From Epiperipatus broadwayi (Eukaryota; Onychophora; Udeonychophora; Euonychophora; Peripatidae), in assembly GCA_028023455.1 (NCBI GenBank), contig JAQFVV010006274.1, positions 806,001 to 870,000 of the forward strand: DNA of 64,000 nt, given 5' to 3'. A model generated the notes under the pieces. It did no database searches, had not been told where the DNA came from, and was given only the letters and a program-made list of their open reading frames with translations. Made by a program: the position numbers and the translations under genes. Of this stretch, positions 1-12,100 are shown one piece after another (within the stretch, counting starts at the first letter, position 1; every line of letters begins with the position of its first letter).

Positions 1-1810
1 GATTTGGTACTTATTCCACTGCCCAAAAATAAGTATCTGATATGTCCTGAGGGTCTCTAAAGACCAGTCAGGAAGCTAAATAAATAACAATATATTTTGA
101 AATGTATATATAACAATAATTATTTAATAACAATAATAATGTGATTAAAAACAACATAAAAAAGTAATAGTCCATTGATATTCATACACTATTTATTTTC
201 CTCAGGTAAAAATAATCTTCTTTCACAACATGAGTAATCCAGTTATGTCTTGAAACACAAATAAGCATATATAATTTCTGTATAGGATAGCTTTAAAATT
301 CGCAATCTCAGTGCTTACATAGTCACACACATTATATACATTTGTATATTAACCATCTCTGCTCTCAATTTCTTTCTGCTGCTTGGTTAAGCTTTTGTTT
401 ATGACCTTTCACTGGTAATAACCTTTTCATTGCACAAACAAGTAACTGCTTCTTGCTTGTCACTATTTCATTTTAGACTCAATCACTGCTAGTCATTCTA
501 CTAGTCTACCATTGAGCCACTGCTCAATTTTACTGCATCTATTATCACTTTAAATCTTAACACTAATTTTCATCCAGTCTACCATTTTAGTTGCTTTCTC
601 CCTTTTTTCACTTATAATGGGAATATCTTATATATGACTCAATTTATATGCAACTAGCTTTATTTGCATACAAATTCTATTCTAATTTAGTCTATAATTT
701 GGACCGATCTCTCAAGCGAATTTTTAGAGTAATTTTTTTCAATAAAGGAAATTTTATTAAAGTGAAGAAATCGTTGCGTATATACAAAAATAAATAATTT
801 TTTATTTACATATATGATTTTATATGTTTCAAGATCATATGCCATTCTAGACCTTTTTTTTTTTATACATTCTTTATATTCTACTGCATTATTTAAATAT
901 TCATTTTTCTTCCATTATATTATTAATTTGCTTTTTTCATCATGTATACACTATCATGTTTTTCATTATTCTTCTGCCTCTAAGAATATGTCCAATCCAC
1001 CCAACTGAATCTGAAAGCTTTTAATTGTTCCTTTGTTTGATTGTTTTTTTAATTGGAATGTTTTTGTTCCATATATAACCACACTCCAAAACACTTAATA
1101 AACCTCTATCTTTATTTCAGGTTTAATGGGTTTATAACAGTTTTCTTTTATTCAAAGCTTATTTAACTATTTATTTTTTTTTCATCGTGACCAGATCATT
1201 ATTTGATTAATTACTTACATTTTTTTATAAGTTTTTAAGAAATCATTTTGCTTTGTTATTTATTATCTAAAACTTTAGTTTTGCCCAGAATTAATTTCTT
1301 AAATTTTTTATCAGAATGTGTACCTTGTTTTATAACTTTGAAGCTGTGAAATTAAGTTTTATTGTTTTCTAAATATTCATTTATCATTTCCTTTTATTAA
1401 ATATTAAATAAAACTAAAGTAACATAACTAATCGGCCATATATTTTTAACTGTATCTATTTGTTATAATATGTACTATCAGATGCTTTTTCAGAATCAAT
1501 GAGATAGTTGGTAAATTTTATATATGTATTGCTAATAATATTGTTTTTCTAAATCAAAATTATTTGAAAATAGATCTAACTTATTAGAATTCTTTTATAA
1601 TATTTAGTTTTTGTTGGGCAATTGATCTAATTATTTTATCATATTTAATATTTATTTTTTATAACTGAAAAAACAAACAAAACAACTATTTGTCACTTAG
1701 CCTTATCATAAATTATTTCACAAATATTAATGTATTTTACTCAAATCCATCCTATAATTTTTAGCAACTTCTTGTATTTTCCCACTCTATAACCATTTAT
1801 CGGCTTCTCA
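1..1810. other. AT-rich stretch, no convincing gene
   Basis: I see no gene in this stretch apart from the weak RTE-like trace listed separately. It is AT-rich with many short homopolymer runs. The only open frame above 60 codons (814-1008, +) is a low-complexity Phe/Tyr/Ser-rich translation with no recognisable domain, as expected by chance in such composition. Confidence 0.5.
960..1135 (-). pseudogene. Trace of RTE-type LINE reverse transcriptase C-terminus
   Basis: Read on the minus strand this stretch gives a broken translation containing a segment like FWSVVIYGTKTFQLKK. It resembles the WSVLLYGCETW region that follows the reverse-transcriptase domain in RTE-type LINE proteins of arthropods. 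It is short and contains stop codons. The assignment rests on one motif only and could be wrong. Confidence 0.28.
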
Positions 1811-1818
1811 ATATGCAA

Positions 1819-3440
1819 GGAAGGGATCATCAGCGCTGACTGCAATTGGTGAAGTGAAAATTCTGCTTGATCACATTAGATCTATCAGAAAATCCCGGCC
1901 TGTGGCAGTTCAGCTGGATGTGTCCAATGCTTTTGATACAGTAGATGTCAACATTCTTCTTGATTGCTATCTCAGTTGGACATATCAAAACAGATAATTC
2001 AGATATTGGATAATCTCCTGAATAATAGACATATTCATATTTCCATAAATGGACATTACTCGGACAGATTTGCCCCTTCAAGATCCATACCACAAGGATC
2101 ACTGTTGAGTGGTCTATTGTTCATAAAGTACATTGACCCTCTGATTAAAGAGCTTGATCAGCTTCCAGGGATATATGTTCCCTGGCTTAAAAAAGACATC
2201 AAGGTTTTCGCATACATGGATGACATACTTGTGATTCTTCCATCCCGTAAACATCTGAAGACACTTCATTCCATAATTTCCAATTATACTAAAGATTATA
2301 AATTATCCATCAATTCTCACAAGTCATCATCCTGGTGCATCAACACTGGTAGGAAAATACTATCCAATTTTTTAGCGGAACCTCAGTGTTGGGGTTCCCT
2401 ATCTTCAAGTCACAGACTGCTATGTCTGTCTGCTTACAAAAATCCATTATAAGCAATGCTACTAAGGTGGTTCAGTCACTGTCAAGGACATACCTGTCCC
2501 TACAAGGGAAGATTGCTCTGATTAATATGAAGATTATGGCGAGCATAAATTACTACCTGCCAATAATGACAGTTACCAAATCATTCAGCTTACAAATTCA
2601 GAGGCTCTGTGGTTAGCTCTTATGGAGAGGTCGGACCACTGTAATTAGCATCCGCAGACTTCAGTTTCACAGGAGACAGAACGGTATGGGTCTCCACTCA
2701 ATACAGACAATCAATTTTCAAAAAGGGCATTCACTTTTAGTAAACCTGGGAAAAAAAATACCCTCTATCAGATATTATAGAGATTGTAATACCTACTGAC
2801 AGACCTCCCCTCAGTAAACACACATGGCCTGACACCATTATTGAACAACAATCTCTATAAATCGGGCACTCAACAACAGAGTTTAATGATAAAATCAACA
2901 TCTGGCAGGCACATCGCCTGCTGAATCCTGAAAATACAGTTATTTATGCTCACCTAGGATGCAGCAATCATAAAATCACCACAATATTTAAATATCTGCT
3001 ACTGGAGCCCAAACTTTTGGATTATCTGATCAAGGTGAATATGGGCTCCATGCCAACTACTACATTCTTATACTACAAGCGGTTTCTAAATGAAATAGAC
3101 CCAATTTGTCATGCCTGTTCTAGAGGAGAGGAGACCTTTAATCATCTGTTAAATATATGTCCAGGCTATAACAGTATTCGAAGTGTCATCTCTCAACACT
3201 GCATTATAGCAGTGGATAAAATCCTGGACATCAGGGTTGTCTCTTCTCTGGAGACTTTACAGTTATCAGGTTATCTATCTTCCTGACATACGCTTTTTGG
3301 TACACAAGGTGCAGGACAAAGTTCTCACAACCAACACCGGGCCCCAATGCTATATTTTGCGATAAGCTCAAAGCTCTTCAAAACAAGGACAAGATACTAT
3401 CCTCTAGATTTTTGTTTAATAATACATGGAGCCTACTAGT
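1819..3440 (+). pseudogene. 5'-truncated L1/Tx1-like LINE relic (copy A, ORF2 part)
   Basis: The translation follows the ORF2 of the long LINE at 7394-12720 but is interrupted by frameshifts and stops. Visible in order are the first catalytic block (QLDVSNAFD, near 1910), IPQGS near 2085, an intact YMDD near 2214, the thumb region (SLSRTYLSLQGKIALINM, near 2476), and a C-terminal zinc motif (CHAC...HLLNIC, near 3108-3170). The endonuclease half is missing, so this is a 5'-truncated insertion. The Cys-X2-Cys of the zinc motif is intact here, unlike in the long copy. The 3' boundary is unclear (3440-3770), and no triplet array follows it. It is a dead relic, and divergent enough to be an older subfamily. 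Confidence 0.8.
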
Positions 3441-3906
3441 ATGGCCCACAGACTCTACATGAATTTTGGACCTGATATATCCACATTGTAGTGTATCGTC
3501 GAAGAAGTAGTCTATGCTGCAACATGTCGGATTCTACTAGAGAGGCATTGATTTCACCATACATGTATTCCAGCTGATAAGTTAGCATTATTGGGTTAAC
3601 CTCAAAAGGGGTGGGCAATACTAACAAAATAGTACGTATTTACTCATATATCAACCTGCTAGTGCAGAGAATGGCTCTGGCATACATTTACCAGACTAAC
3701 AGCATGCAGTGGATGAGTCAACATTAACAAAGTGTATTTATTATTCATCTGTACAATTTTATTATGTCAATAAATATATTTTTAAATAAATATAACCATT
3801 TTAATCTATTCCTCTGAATAATATATTTCAAAAAATGTTCTTCAATAATTTTTGCTAGGAGCAATATTAGAATAACTTTATTTGTCTGAAGTTTTGTAAT
3901 GCCTTT

Positions 3907-3996
3907 GACAGAATAGCTCAGTTGGTAGAGTGTTTGCCTTAAATTAGATATACAAGAATCTAAAGGTGCGAGTTCAACTTCTAAGCGAATATTGTC
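3907..3996 (+). repeat. tRNA-like sequence, probable SINE head or tRNA pseudogene
   Basis: An A-box-like TAGCTCAGTTGG lies near 3914 and is followed by GTAGAGTG, as in the D arm of many animal tRNAs. About 50 bases later a degenerate B box (GAGTTCAACTTC) appears near 3970. The outer bases GACA/TGTC can pair as part of an acceptor stem. The middle region is too long and does not fold into a standard anticodon arm. This is therefore more likely a tRNA-derived SINE promoter or a decayed tRNA than a working tRNA. No anticodon is assigned. Confidence 0.5.
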
Positions 3997-3999
3997 ACT

Positions 4000-4650
4000 G
4001 TGCATATAGGCCAGCAACACCTGAAGAAGAGTGGAGATGTTGTGTAATTACTAACCTATATTGTCTATTTGTGTGTTATTAATAACAAGTTGTTTGTATT
4101 TGAAAAGTTTAAATAAAGTTTAAAATTTTCTATACATTCAACATTCATTCATAAATGATGGAATTAGTCCAACATATCATATCTTAGAATTATTTTAGTT
4201 CCTTTTTTTTTTTTACTGTTGGTAGGAATAAATCCTGAACAAATGGATTTTTTTTTACATTCCTGGAACCTAGTTCTATGAATATAGAAGCATCACTGTA
4301 AGACATTAAATCTATTTTGTTTTTAAAATTTTACCTAGAATTTTTTTGTACTTTGATAAATTTCAAAATTCGTTGTAAAGTATTATTTGACTACATACAA
4401 TAATATATGAAGAACCTATAGAATAGATATTATAAAACAGTAGCACATCAAATTATTTAGTTTAAGTGATTAACTAGATTGCAACCAGGAAATTTTTAAT
4501 ATAAAGATAGAACATGTAGAAACAACAATGTAATAGGTGAAATAATTATTTTCATTTCATAACAGTATACACAGTAAATGTATTTCCAAATAAAATGTCC
4601 ATTATTTGATGATGTTGGCATACAGCAGACTTAGTGGAATTGTGATGCCT
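4000..4650. other. AT-rich stretch, nothing recognised
   Basis: No coding, RNA or repeat feature could be supported here. It is AT-rich filler between the tRNA-like sequence and the next LINE relic. Confidence 0.5.
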
Positions 4651-4659
4651 GGCACAGCA

Positions 4660-6320
4660 CAGTAAACTGCATGCATTGCACACATGGATGATGTCACTGT
4701 TTTCCTGACATCCAAAAAACAAATACCAAGCTGCAAAAGATATTGCAAGAATATTCACAGAAATACAAATTAAAGTTTAATCCAGAAAAAACTACAGCTT
4801 GGACACTTTTCACTGGAAAGCAATGTGCATCAAAGTACAACACAAAGCCCATCCCTTTCCTTGGGTTCCCATTTCATATGGGAATCACAGGAGTGAGATG
4901 TCACATTCAAAATAAGGTGAAGGAAGAAGCTGAAAGAATAGTAGACTCTTTATCCAAAACTTATATGTCACTATATGCAAAAGTACAGCTAAGTAATCAA
5001 CTCATTACAACAAAAATAGTTTTTTAAGTGCCAGTTGTTTCTTTCTCCAAAGCATTTATAGCAAAAATTAAAACCATATATAATAAGCTACTCTGGTCTA
5101 AAAAAACCGTAGCGATTTCATCTAAAAAACTCAACAAACCCCTTATCAAAAATGGCCTTGGCTTGCATAGCGTTAACATCTTCCAATTGCAAAAGCTGAG
5201 AAACCTAATAGTTACACAATTGCAAAATTCCCTAAACCTAAACACTTGGTCGATGTCGCTCCAACAGATAGGCCGCCACCAAAAAGATTATTCTTTGCTA
5301 CCATTATCTATCAATACAAAAACACTGTACATAATCTGGATCAGTTTCTAAATAAATATTCATACTAGGAAATCTTATGATTGTTGACACTCAAACTGAT
5401 GTGAGTGCTTCCCCTCCTATGTTAGGAATTAACAACAAAAAATTATTCAAGGAATTTAAAAAATGAGCACTTGAGCCCAAATCTTTTGACTTCATAATCA
5501 AAATGAATCTAGTTGCCATGCCAACAATACATTTTTAAGAGACTATATCTATCTATTGATCCCTTCTGTGGACTGTGTCACTGAGCAGAGGAGACATTAC
5601 ATCACCTCATATACCACTGTGTGGCTCTAAACCAAACACGACAAAGCCTGTATCACAATCAACCAATACCCAGCATTAGAGTGGCCACATTTGTCTTATA
5701 TGCATTCTGGTACATCAGATGCACTTTTTTGATTGGAAAAAATATTAGACGCCACTCGTCTACATTTGAAACAAATTAGCATGCATTCAAAATAGAGACA
5801 GGCTATTAACCTGTCCACTTTTATATGCAGCAACTTGGTCTCTGTTGAAACAGCCATCATTGTTGTAAGTATACCACACAATCAGATAAACCAATATCAG
5901 TGCAATACACAACCTTTTTATCAATTTAATTAAAAAGAGAGAGAGACATTAAAATGAATTATAGTGACATATGCAAGAATTAATGAACAATCACTCCAAA
6001 TTGGACCATACATAACCACAATGGCTTATAATTAGAAGAAATTGTACACTAGCATAAAGACAAAGAACTATGTTCTCGCTTTGATCTCTATAATCAGAAG
6101 AAATTCAAAAAATTGCACACTTACATAAAGAAAATGGACTATATTCTCGTTTGAAATAGAACTCTCACAACTAAATGAACTAATTAATAATGGACAATGC
6201 TTTTTCAGATGAAACATCCATTTCTGGAGCAACCTGATATATGTAATAATGCCAAATAATTACAATGTAAAACATGCAAACAATGTAAAGTTTCTTTGAG
6301 TTAATAAAGTGCCTTTTGAA
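4660..6320 (+). pseudogene. 5'-truncated L1/Tx1-like LINE relic (copy B)
   Basis: The sequence begins in the reverse-transcriptase catalytic region (HMDD, near 4685, in place of YMDD) and follows the ORF2 of the long LINE through LGFPFHMG (near 4860), SLSKTYMSLYAK (near 4950) and the C-terminal zinc region (CGLC...HLIYHC, near 5570-5620), with frameshifts and stops. Its last bases, AATAAAG followed shortly by CTTTTGAAACA (6304-6322), match the 3' end of the long copy (12698-12720: AATAAAG then CCTTTGAAACA). The 3' terminus of this family can therefore be placed independently in two copies. A triplet array follows directly. Confidence 0.8.
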
Positions 6321-6430
6321 ACAACAACAACATAATAATAATAATAATAATAACAATAACAATAACAACAACAACAACAACAACAACAATAGCAGCAGCA
6401 GCGGCGGCGGCGGCGGCAGCAGCAGCAGCA
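6321..6430. repeat. Composite triplet array (CAA/TAA/CAA/CAG/CGG/CAG)
   Basis: About 110 bases of pure triplets change motif in steps: CAA, then TAA, then mixed CAA/TAA, CAA, CAG, CGG and back to CAG. It lies between the 3' end of a plus-strand LINE and the 3' end of a minus-strand LINE, so part of it may be the tail of each. Long Leu- or Cys-rich reading frames across it are artefacts. Confidence 0.95.
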
Positions 6431-7347
6431 TTTATTAAACATATAAACTCCTTGTGATAAAAAATCACGCATGGAGCTTAACAAAAATACACGTGCAAAT
6501 AAAATAAAAATAGAAATAAAAAGTTTTTCATTATCATCAATTATAATCCAGTCCATAATGAATTTTCTCAAAGTTTTGTTTGATAGGTCACTAACATTAA
6601 ATCCAATGTTCTTTATAAAAATATTGAAAAATTTTGGACCAGGATAACATTTCTGATATCTATAATAAGTTTTAAAGTATGCTGGTTCAAATAATAAATC
6701 AAAATCACTTGATCTAGTCACCATTATTGTTGAAGAATTATTTTTATTCATTCCTTTGTATTTAATATAATAACACAAAATATTCACTAAAAATAATTGA
6801 TTAATAGTTAAAACTCCAACACACTTATATAATTCAAATCTTGACAAACCCAAAGGTTTAAACAAAATGATTCTTAACATAAAATTTTGTAGTGTTTGCA
6901 AAGACTTCAAATACTATTCTGCAGTCGCACCCCATAATGTTATAGCATAACAAAGTCTACTTCAAAAAATTTGTTTATATATACTTAATAGGACAGATTT
7001 ATCCAAACAATCTCTTGATCTATAAAAAAGAAAATTAAGTTTTTCTTAATTTTATTTGAAGCCAAAAAATATGCTTATCCTAATATAAATACTCATCCAA
7101 AACCAAGCCAAGGTAAGAAATTGTTGAAGTCCTGGTAATTTTTCTGACAAGAGGTTTGATTCACATAAGGCAATTGAATTAACAAGTCTTTTGCTGGAAT
7201 ATTTTTAAGAGAATATATTATCTAATTACACTTATTAATATTTAGCAGTAATCTATTATTGTTCATCCATTGTGTAATTTTAAATAAATCTTCATTCACA
7301 AGTTTATCAAGTAAACTATATGAAACTGTTGAAGTAACCAAAGCAAT
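6431..7347 (-). pseudogene. 5'-truncated jockey/CR1-like LINE relic (M1)
   Basis: On the minus strand this reads as the C-terminal half of a LINE reverse transcriptase. The order is a DLFKITQWMNNNRLLLN-type segment near 7270, then YAITLWGATAE and LQTLQNFMLRII near 6870-6940, then a long C-terminal tail to 6431. The stretch 6910-6260 is open; a stop interrupts just upstream. It is 5'-truncated against the TAA array at 7350 and its 3' end abuts the triplet array at 6321-6430. The motifs are typical of jockey/CR1/I-group LINEs of arthropods. It is not functional. Confidence 0.7.
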
Positions 7348-7349
7348 AT

Positions 7350-7350
7350 A

Positions 7351-7393
<43 letters not shown>
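7350..7393. repeat. (AAT)n array at the 5' end of the long LINE
   Basis: About 15 uninterrupted AAT units separate the truncated end of the minus-strand relic M1 from the first base of the long plus-strand LINE. Confidence 0.95.
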
Positions 7394-7578
7394 GTCACCA
7401 GAGGTCGCCTCTAGCTTACCACTCCTCTAGATCGTGCTCCTCAATTTATTAGAATATCGTAAAATATACCGATTGCAGGTAAGAATTTTATATCTCTAAT
7501 AACTATAAAATAGAAAACTAATAGATTAATTAAAAAAAAGAAGAGAAATACAAAAAGGCAACACAGATTGATTGCATA

Positions 7579-9049
7579 ATGGACTTAGATGTCCAACATC
7601 CAGCCATGATGTCCGCCAGCTCAGACACGTATAAGAGTTCTTATGCACAAGTTGCAAAAACACAATCAACGGTTATAAAAAAAAGTGAAAATAATCCGCG
7701 ATTGTTTTTCTCAAGGAAAACACAGCTAGCGCCTAGATTTCACCGTTCTACAGCAGGAGATCTGATGAAACTAGATCTTACTCCAAAAACTACTGAAACC
7801 TACGTTAACGCAATAAAAGAGCCTTGGTCTAATGATAGCCTTAAAAAAATATCTGAAGTGTTTAACCAAACCATCCCTAGGGAGCTCTTCAATTTATTTA
7901 AACGCTTTTTCACTGAACGCTCCGTTGTCATAGCAATCACGGATAGAAACTGTTCACTTTATAGATTCCCTAAGGAGCTTCTATTCGAAGAGATAAATAA
8001 TAAAAAACTATGGAATTTGATAGTTCGTGTGGGAGATCATCCGAATCCGCGTTATCTGGCTATTGAATTTGTAAACGAAGAAAGCAAAGAATTGTTCCGA
8101 CAAGAAATGAAAACTCTGGGGCAATACGCATTAGTTGTAGTCAATCCCAACAGAGAAAACTTTATTACTGGCTTAATAAAAAAAACTTACCTAGGTTACC
8201 AAACTTATGAAACCGTTCGGGAAGGTAATAGATTTTCAGCCTTTACAGATTAAAAATACACCCATCCCAATATTTAGTAACAATTATAGATTTAAGGTAA
8301 AACTGGGAGAGAACATTAATCCCGAAAATATTCCAACACAAGTTGCAGATGAAGAAGCGACATTATTTCTTGTCATAAACGGTCTAAAACCGCAATGCTT
8401 TCATTGCAAAGAACGCGGTCATCTTATTAGCAACTGTCCGGCTTTATACTGTAATAAATGTAATATGAGCACATCCCCCTTACATCAATGCCCAAAAGAA
8501 GACCTCCATAGTAATCAAGAAGTGACGGTAGATGAAGATGTGCATTCGACAGACCATAATATTGAGGGAAAAAATGATATTGACATTAGCAGTGGTGGAA
8601 AGCTGATTCTACATACTGCAGGGTTTGATAGCATTGAAGTTTCCTCCTCTCCTAATCCGGAAATCCCACCCCCTCTTAATAAAACATCTCTCGAAATAAT
8701 GGAATCACTCGCAGTGTTGCCGACCCAACAAGTTCTAGAAACTTCACAAATCACTAGAAAACCAGGTCGGCCATCAAAAAAAAAATCCGGTAATAATCCC
8801 AAGAAAGTCATGGCTCTAGAATGTGAAAGTAGTGATAATGATTTCCCTCCTCCAGTCACTAGAAAAAAAGCTAACATCGCGCAAAATTACAATGCCTCTC
8901 TAATTGACACATACTCATCAGAAAATAGTCCAATAGAAGAGGAAACTGATTGTATTACAAACATAAATAAAGTTTCACTTGAAAACCCATTCACAGACAG
9001 GAAAACGAGATCCAATGATATTTCTCTCAAATCTACAGACAATAATTGA
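7579..9049 (+). CDS. LINE ORF1 protein, CCHC zinc knuckle, one frameshift
   Basis: ORF1 of the long LINE encodes the nucleic-acid-binding protein that coats element RNA in this kind of retrotransposon. The start at 7579 opens a 224-codon frame. Homology continues in the next frame from about 8207 (KPFGKVIDF) to the stop at 9049, so one small indel lies between about 8200 and 8225. The relic at 15155 shows the same junction read through as MNPFRKVI, which supports a real frameshift rather than two genes. A zinc knuckle CFHCKERGHLISNC lies at about 8395-8436 and is followed by a second Cys/His cluster (CNKC...HQC). The C-terminal third is Ser/Pro/Lys-rich and low in complexity. Sequencing error or programmed shifting are alternatives. 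Confidence 0.75.
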
Positions 9050-9180
9050 ACAATGCATATTTATTGATCCATTAAAATATACTACAGTTTCCCTTATTAA
9101 AATATTTAACCTTTTTTTAGAATAAAACTTTCCTATGCTAGGCTTAGATTCTGATATATACGTACACACACATTCAAATA

Positions 9181-12100
9181 ATGGATATTAAAATAGGAGT
9201 CTTTAATGTTAGAGGGTTAAACTCCCCACAAAAAATTGACCTCCTTGCTAAATGGTACGACATTGTTAAACCGCAGATAATGGGCATTATCGAAACAAAA
9301 ATCTACAGTGGCTCACTAATCAACCCTACAGACAAGCTAAATTCCAAGGGCTTTACAGCTTTTTCAAACACATCTGACACTCCATCAGCGGGTACAGGCA
9401 TTATCATTGATAAAGCCTGCCCATTTAGTTCTTTCAAAATCCTACATATTGATGCGCACTTGCTGATAATTACACTTACTCATAAAGCCATTACCTTAAA
9501 CATAGCAATTGTTTATATCCCTCCAGGTCCCACTATTATAAATAGAATAATACAAACACTTAACTCCAGGTTCACAAATGCTATGTATCCGATGATTATT
9601 TTGGGAGATTTCAACATGACATATCAGACCTTCACTGGCAAATGGTTACATCAGCTGTCCTTTCCGATGATGAGTGGAAGAGGCTTTCTGCCGGAGAAGG
9701 CCGTGTCATTTAACAATGGTAGACATTCATCACTTATAGATCTGGTTTTCTATTCGCCATCATTGCATAACATGATATGCATTCAATTAAAGAATTCTCC
9801 CCTCTCTGATCATGCAGCTGTTTTAGTGTCACTGGAAATTAATTTTGATAATAGAACAATAATTAATACAGGAAGAACCATCAGAGTTCTACTACCATCA
9901 CGCACACCAGAATATCTTTTTTCAGAAGTATATATATATCTTCACAAGTTGAAGAAAATTACAATGGATCCAGTCCAAGCATGGTGTGCCTTTACTAGCC
10001 TGCTCTCATTTAACATTGATCATCTTACCAGGACAACATCCCCAACAAAACTACTAAAGCTTATGGATGAAACCCATAAAAAAATTATTGGCACTTCTCA
10101 ATCAAATCTTGATCGTCCCTGTCTGATTGCTTTAAAGAAGACATATCAAGAGTTAACAAACCAGCTTAAAGAATATATCTCCATTAAAAAGAAAAGGTTA
10201 TATTTAAATAAGCCACACATGTATACCAGAAACTTCATTAGATGGGCGCTAGGCCACCCCTCCCAGGTGCGAGTCCCAGCAGCTATTAAAGTTCAAACTG
10301 AAATTGTCTATGGAGATTTTATGTTGGAGCGGCTTTACATATTGTATAGAGAAAAATTCCAGAGGGTATCCTCACCAAGTCTAATGGCCTTTTCACAAGA
10401 TAGATCAGAAAATGAATTTAAAATTTCTTTAAAAGATTTCATTAAAAAAATAGAAGCGATGCCAGATTCATGTCATCCTGGCATAGATGGAATTCCCAAG
10501 TTTGTATACAAACATATTGATAAAATCACTGCACAATATATGCTTAACCTAGTCTCCTACCTCACTAAAGACATCTATAAAATACAGGGCTTAAATCAAA
10601 TTATGCTTGTGCCATTCATGAAAAAGAAACAATTAATCTCAAACACCACTAACCTACGTCCAATTTCAATGTGCTCCCTTGGCATAAAGATAATAGAATC
10701 AGTGATAAAAGATAAAATAGAGCCATTCATTTTGCCAAACCTATCAAAAATGCAATTTGCCAAAAAAGAATCCTCAACAGGACAGGCAGCCTTTCTATTC
10801 AAGTCAACTATAGAAACTGTTAGAGATAATAAAAAATACAGTCCAGTTGTTATTCAACTGGATATTGAAGCTGCTTTTGACATGATTTCCATCAGTACTC
10901 TTCTTAAAACTCTGCAGAAATACTCAGTTCCAAACGCCTATCTAAACTTGCTTGCTAACTTGCTTTTAAACCATGAGATTTATGTTTCCCTAAATGGGAA
11001 AACTTCACCACCAATAGTGCCACATCAGTCCATCCCTCAGGGCTCACCTCTCAGTGCCTTATTGTTCACTGCCTATATCAACCCTCTTATAAAAATAATA
11101 GAAAATGAATTTTCAGGAGTCTACGTGCCTACAATCAATGACAACATCTCATGTATCGCATATATGGATGATATAGCAATATTTCTATCATCCCAAAAAC
11201 AAATTCCCAAACTTCTTAAGATACTTAATAATTTCACAAAAGAATATAAGCTAACATTTAATATGGAGAAATCATGTGCATGGCAGATCTTCACCGGTAA
11301 TAGCATTACTAAGGTTTTCAAAGGTAGACCAAGCGCATTCCTTGGGTTCAATTTTTATTTACGACATTCACCTATGAGATCGCTCATACAGAAAAATTTG
11401 ATAGAGAAAGTGGAAAAAACTGTCAATTCACTCTCCAAAGCCTATCTCTCTCTATATACAAAAATGGCCTTGCTTAACATGTTAGTGATCACAAAAATCT
11501 CTTATTTTACTCCAACAATCATTTATACCAAAGCATTTACAAATAAGATAGACTCCTTATGCAGGAAATTATTCTGGGGAAAAAAGATTATCTCAATATC
11601 AATAAAACGCCTAAGAAAACCCCTTTCACAAAATGGCCTTGGCCTTCACTCAATACATGTCTTCAGAATACAAAAAACATTGAACATAATATCTACATGT
11701 GCAAAAAAATTCCCATATTTAGAAATTTCTGCCAAGATTACTCCTACAGATAGACCACCTCCTCTTCAAGGATATCTGAACACACTACTTACACCATTAT
11801 TAACAATCCACACTCTTAACTTTAAACCACCACAAGCCAAATATAAATATTGGGAAGTTTATCAACTTCTACATCCAAATCAAGATGATGTACAAACACC
11901 ACTTCATATTAATAATAAACAATTATGTCGCAAATTCAAACTATGGTCACTTGAACCAAAATATTTTGACTTTCTCCTAAAGATAAATCTGGACTCGCTT
12001 CCTACACAATACTTTTTGAGATATCAAAGAAACTATAAAGATATAGATGATATATGTAATCTTTACCATAGGGACTCGGAGACACAAAACCACCTTTTCT

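Noticed and set aside
6180-6431. Leu/Pro-rich minus-strand frame
   Set aside because: It is produced by the triplet array at 6321-6430.
8515-8877. 120-codon minus-strand frame opposite LINE ORF1
   Set aside because: Shadow of ORF1; no domain and no conservation expected on that strand.
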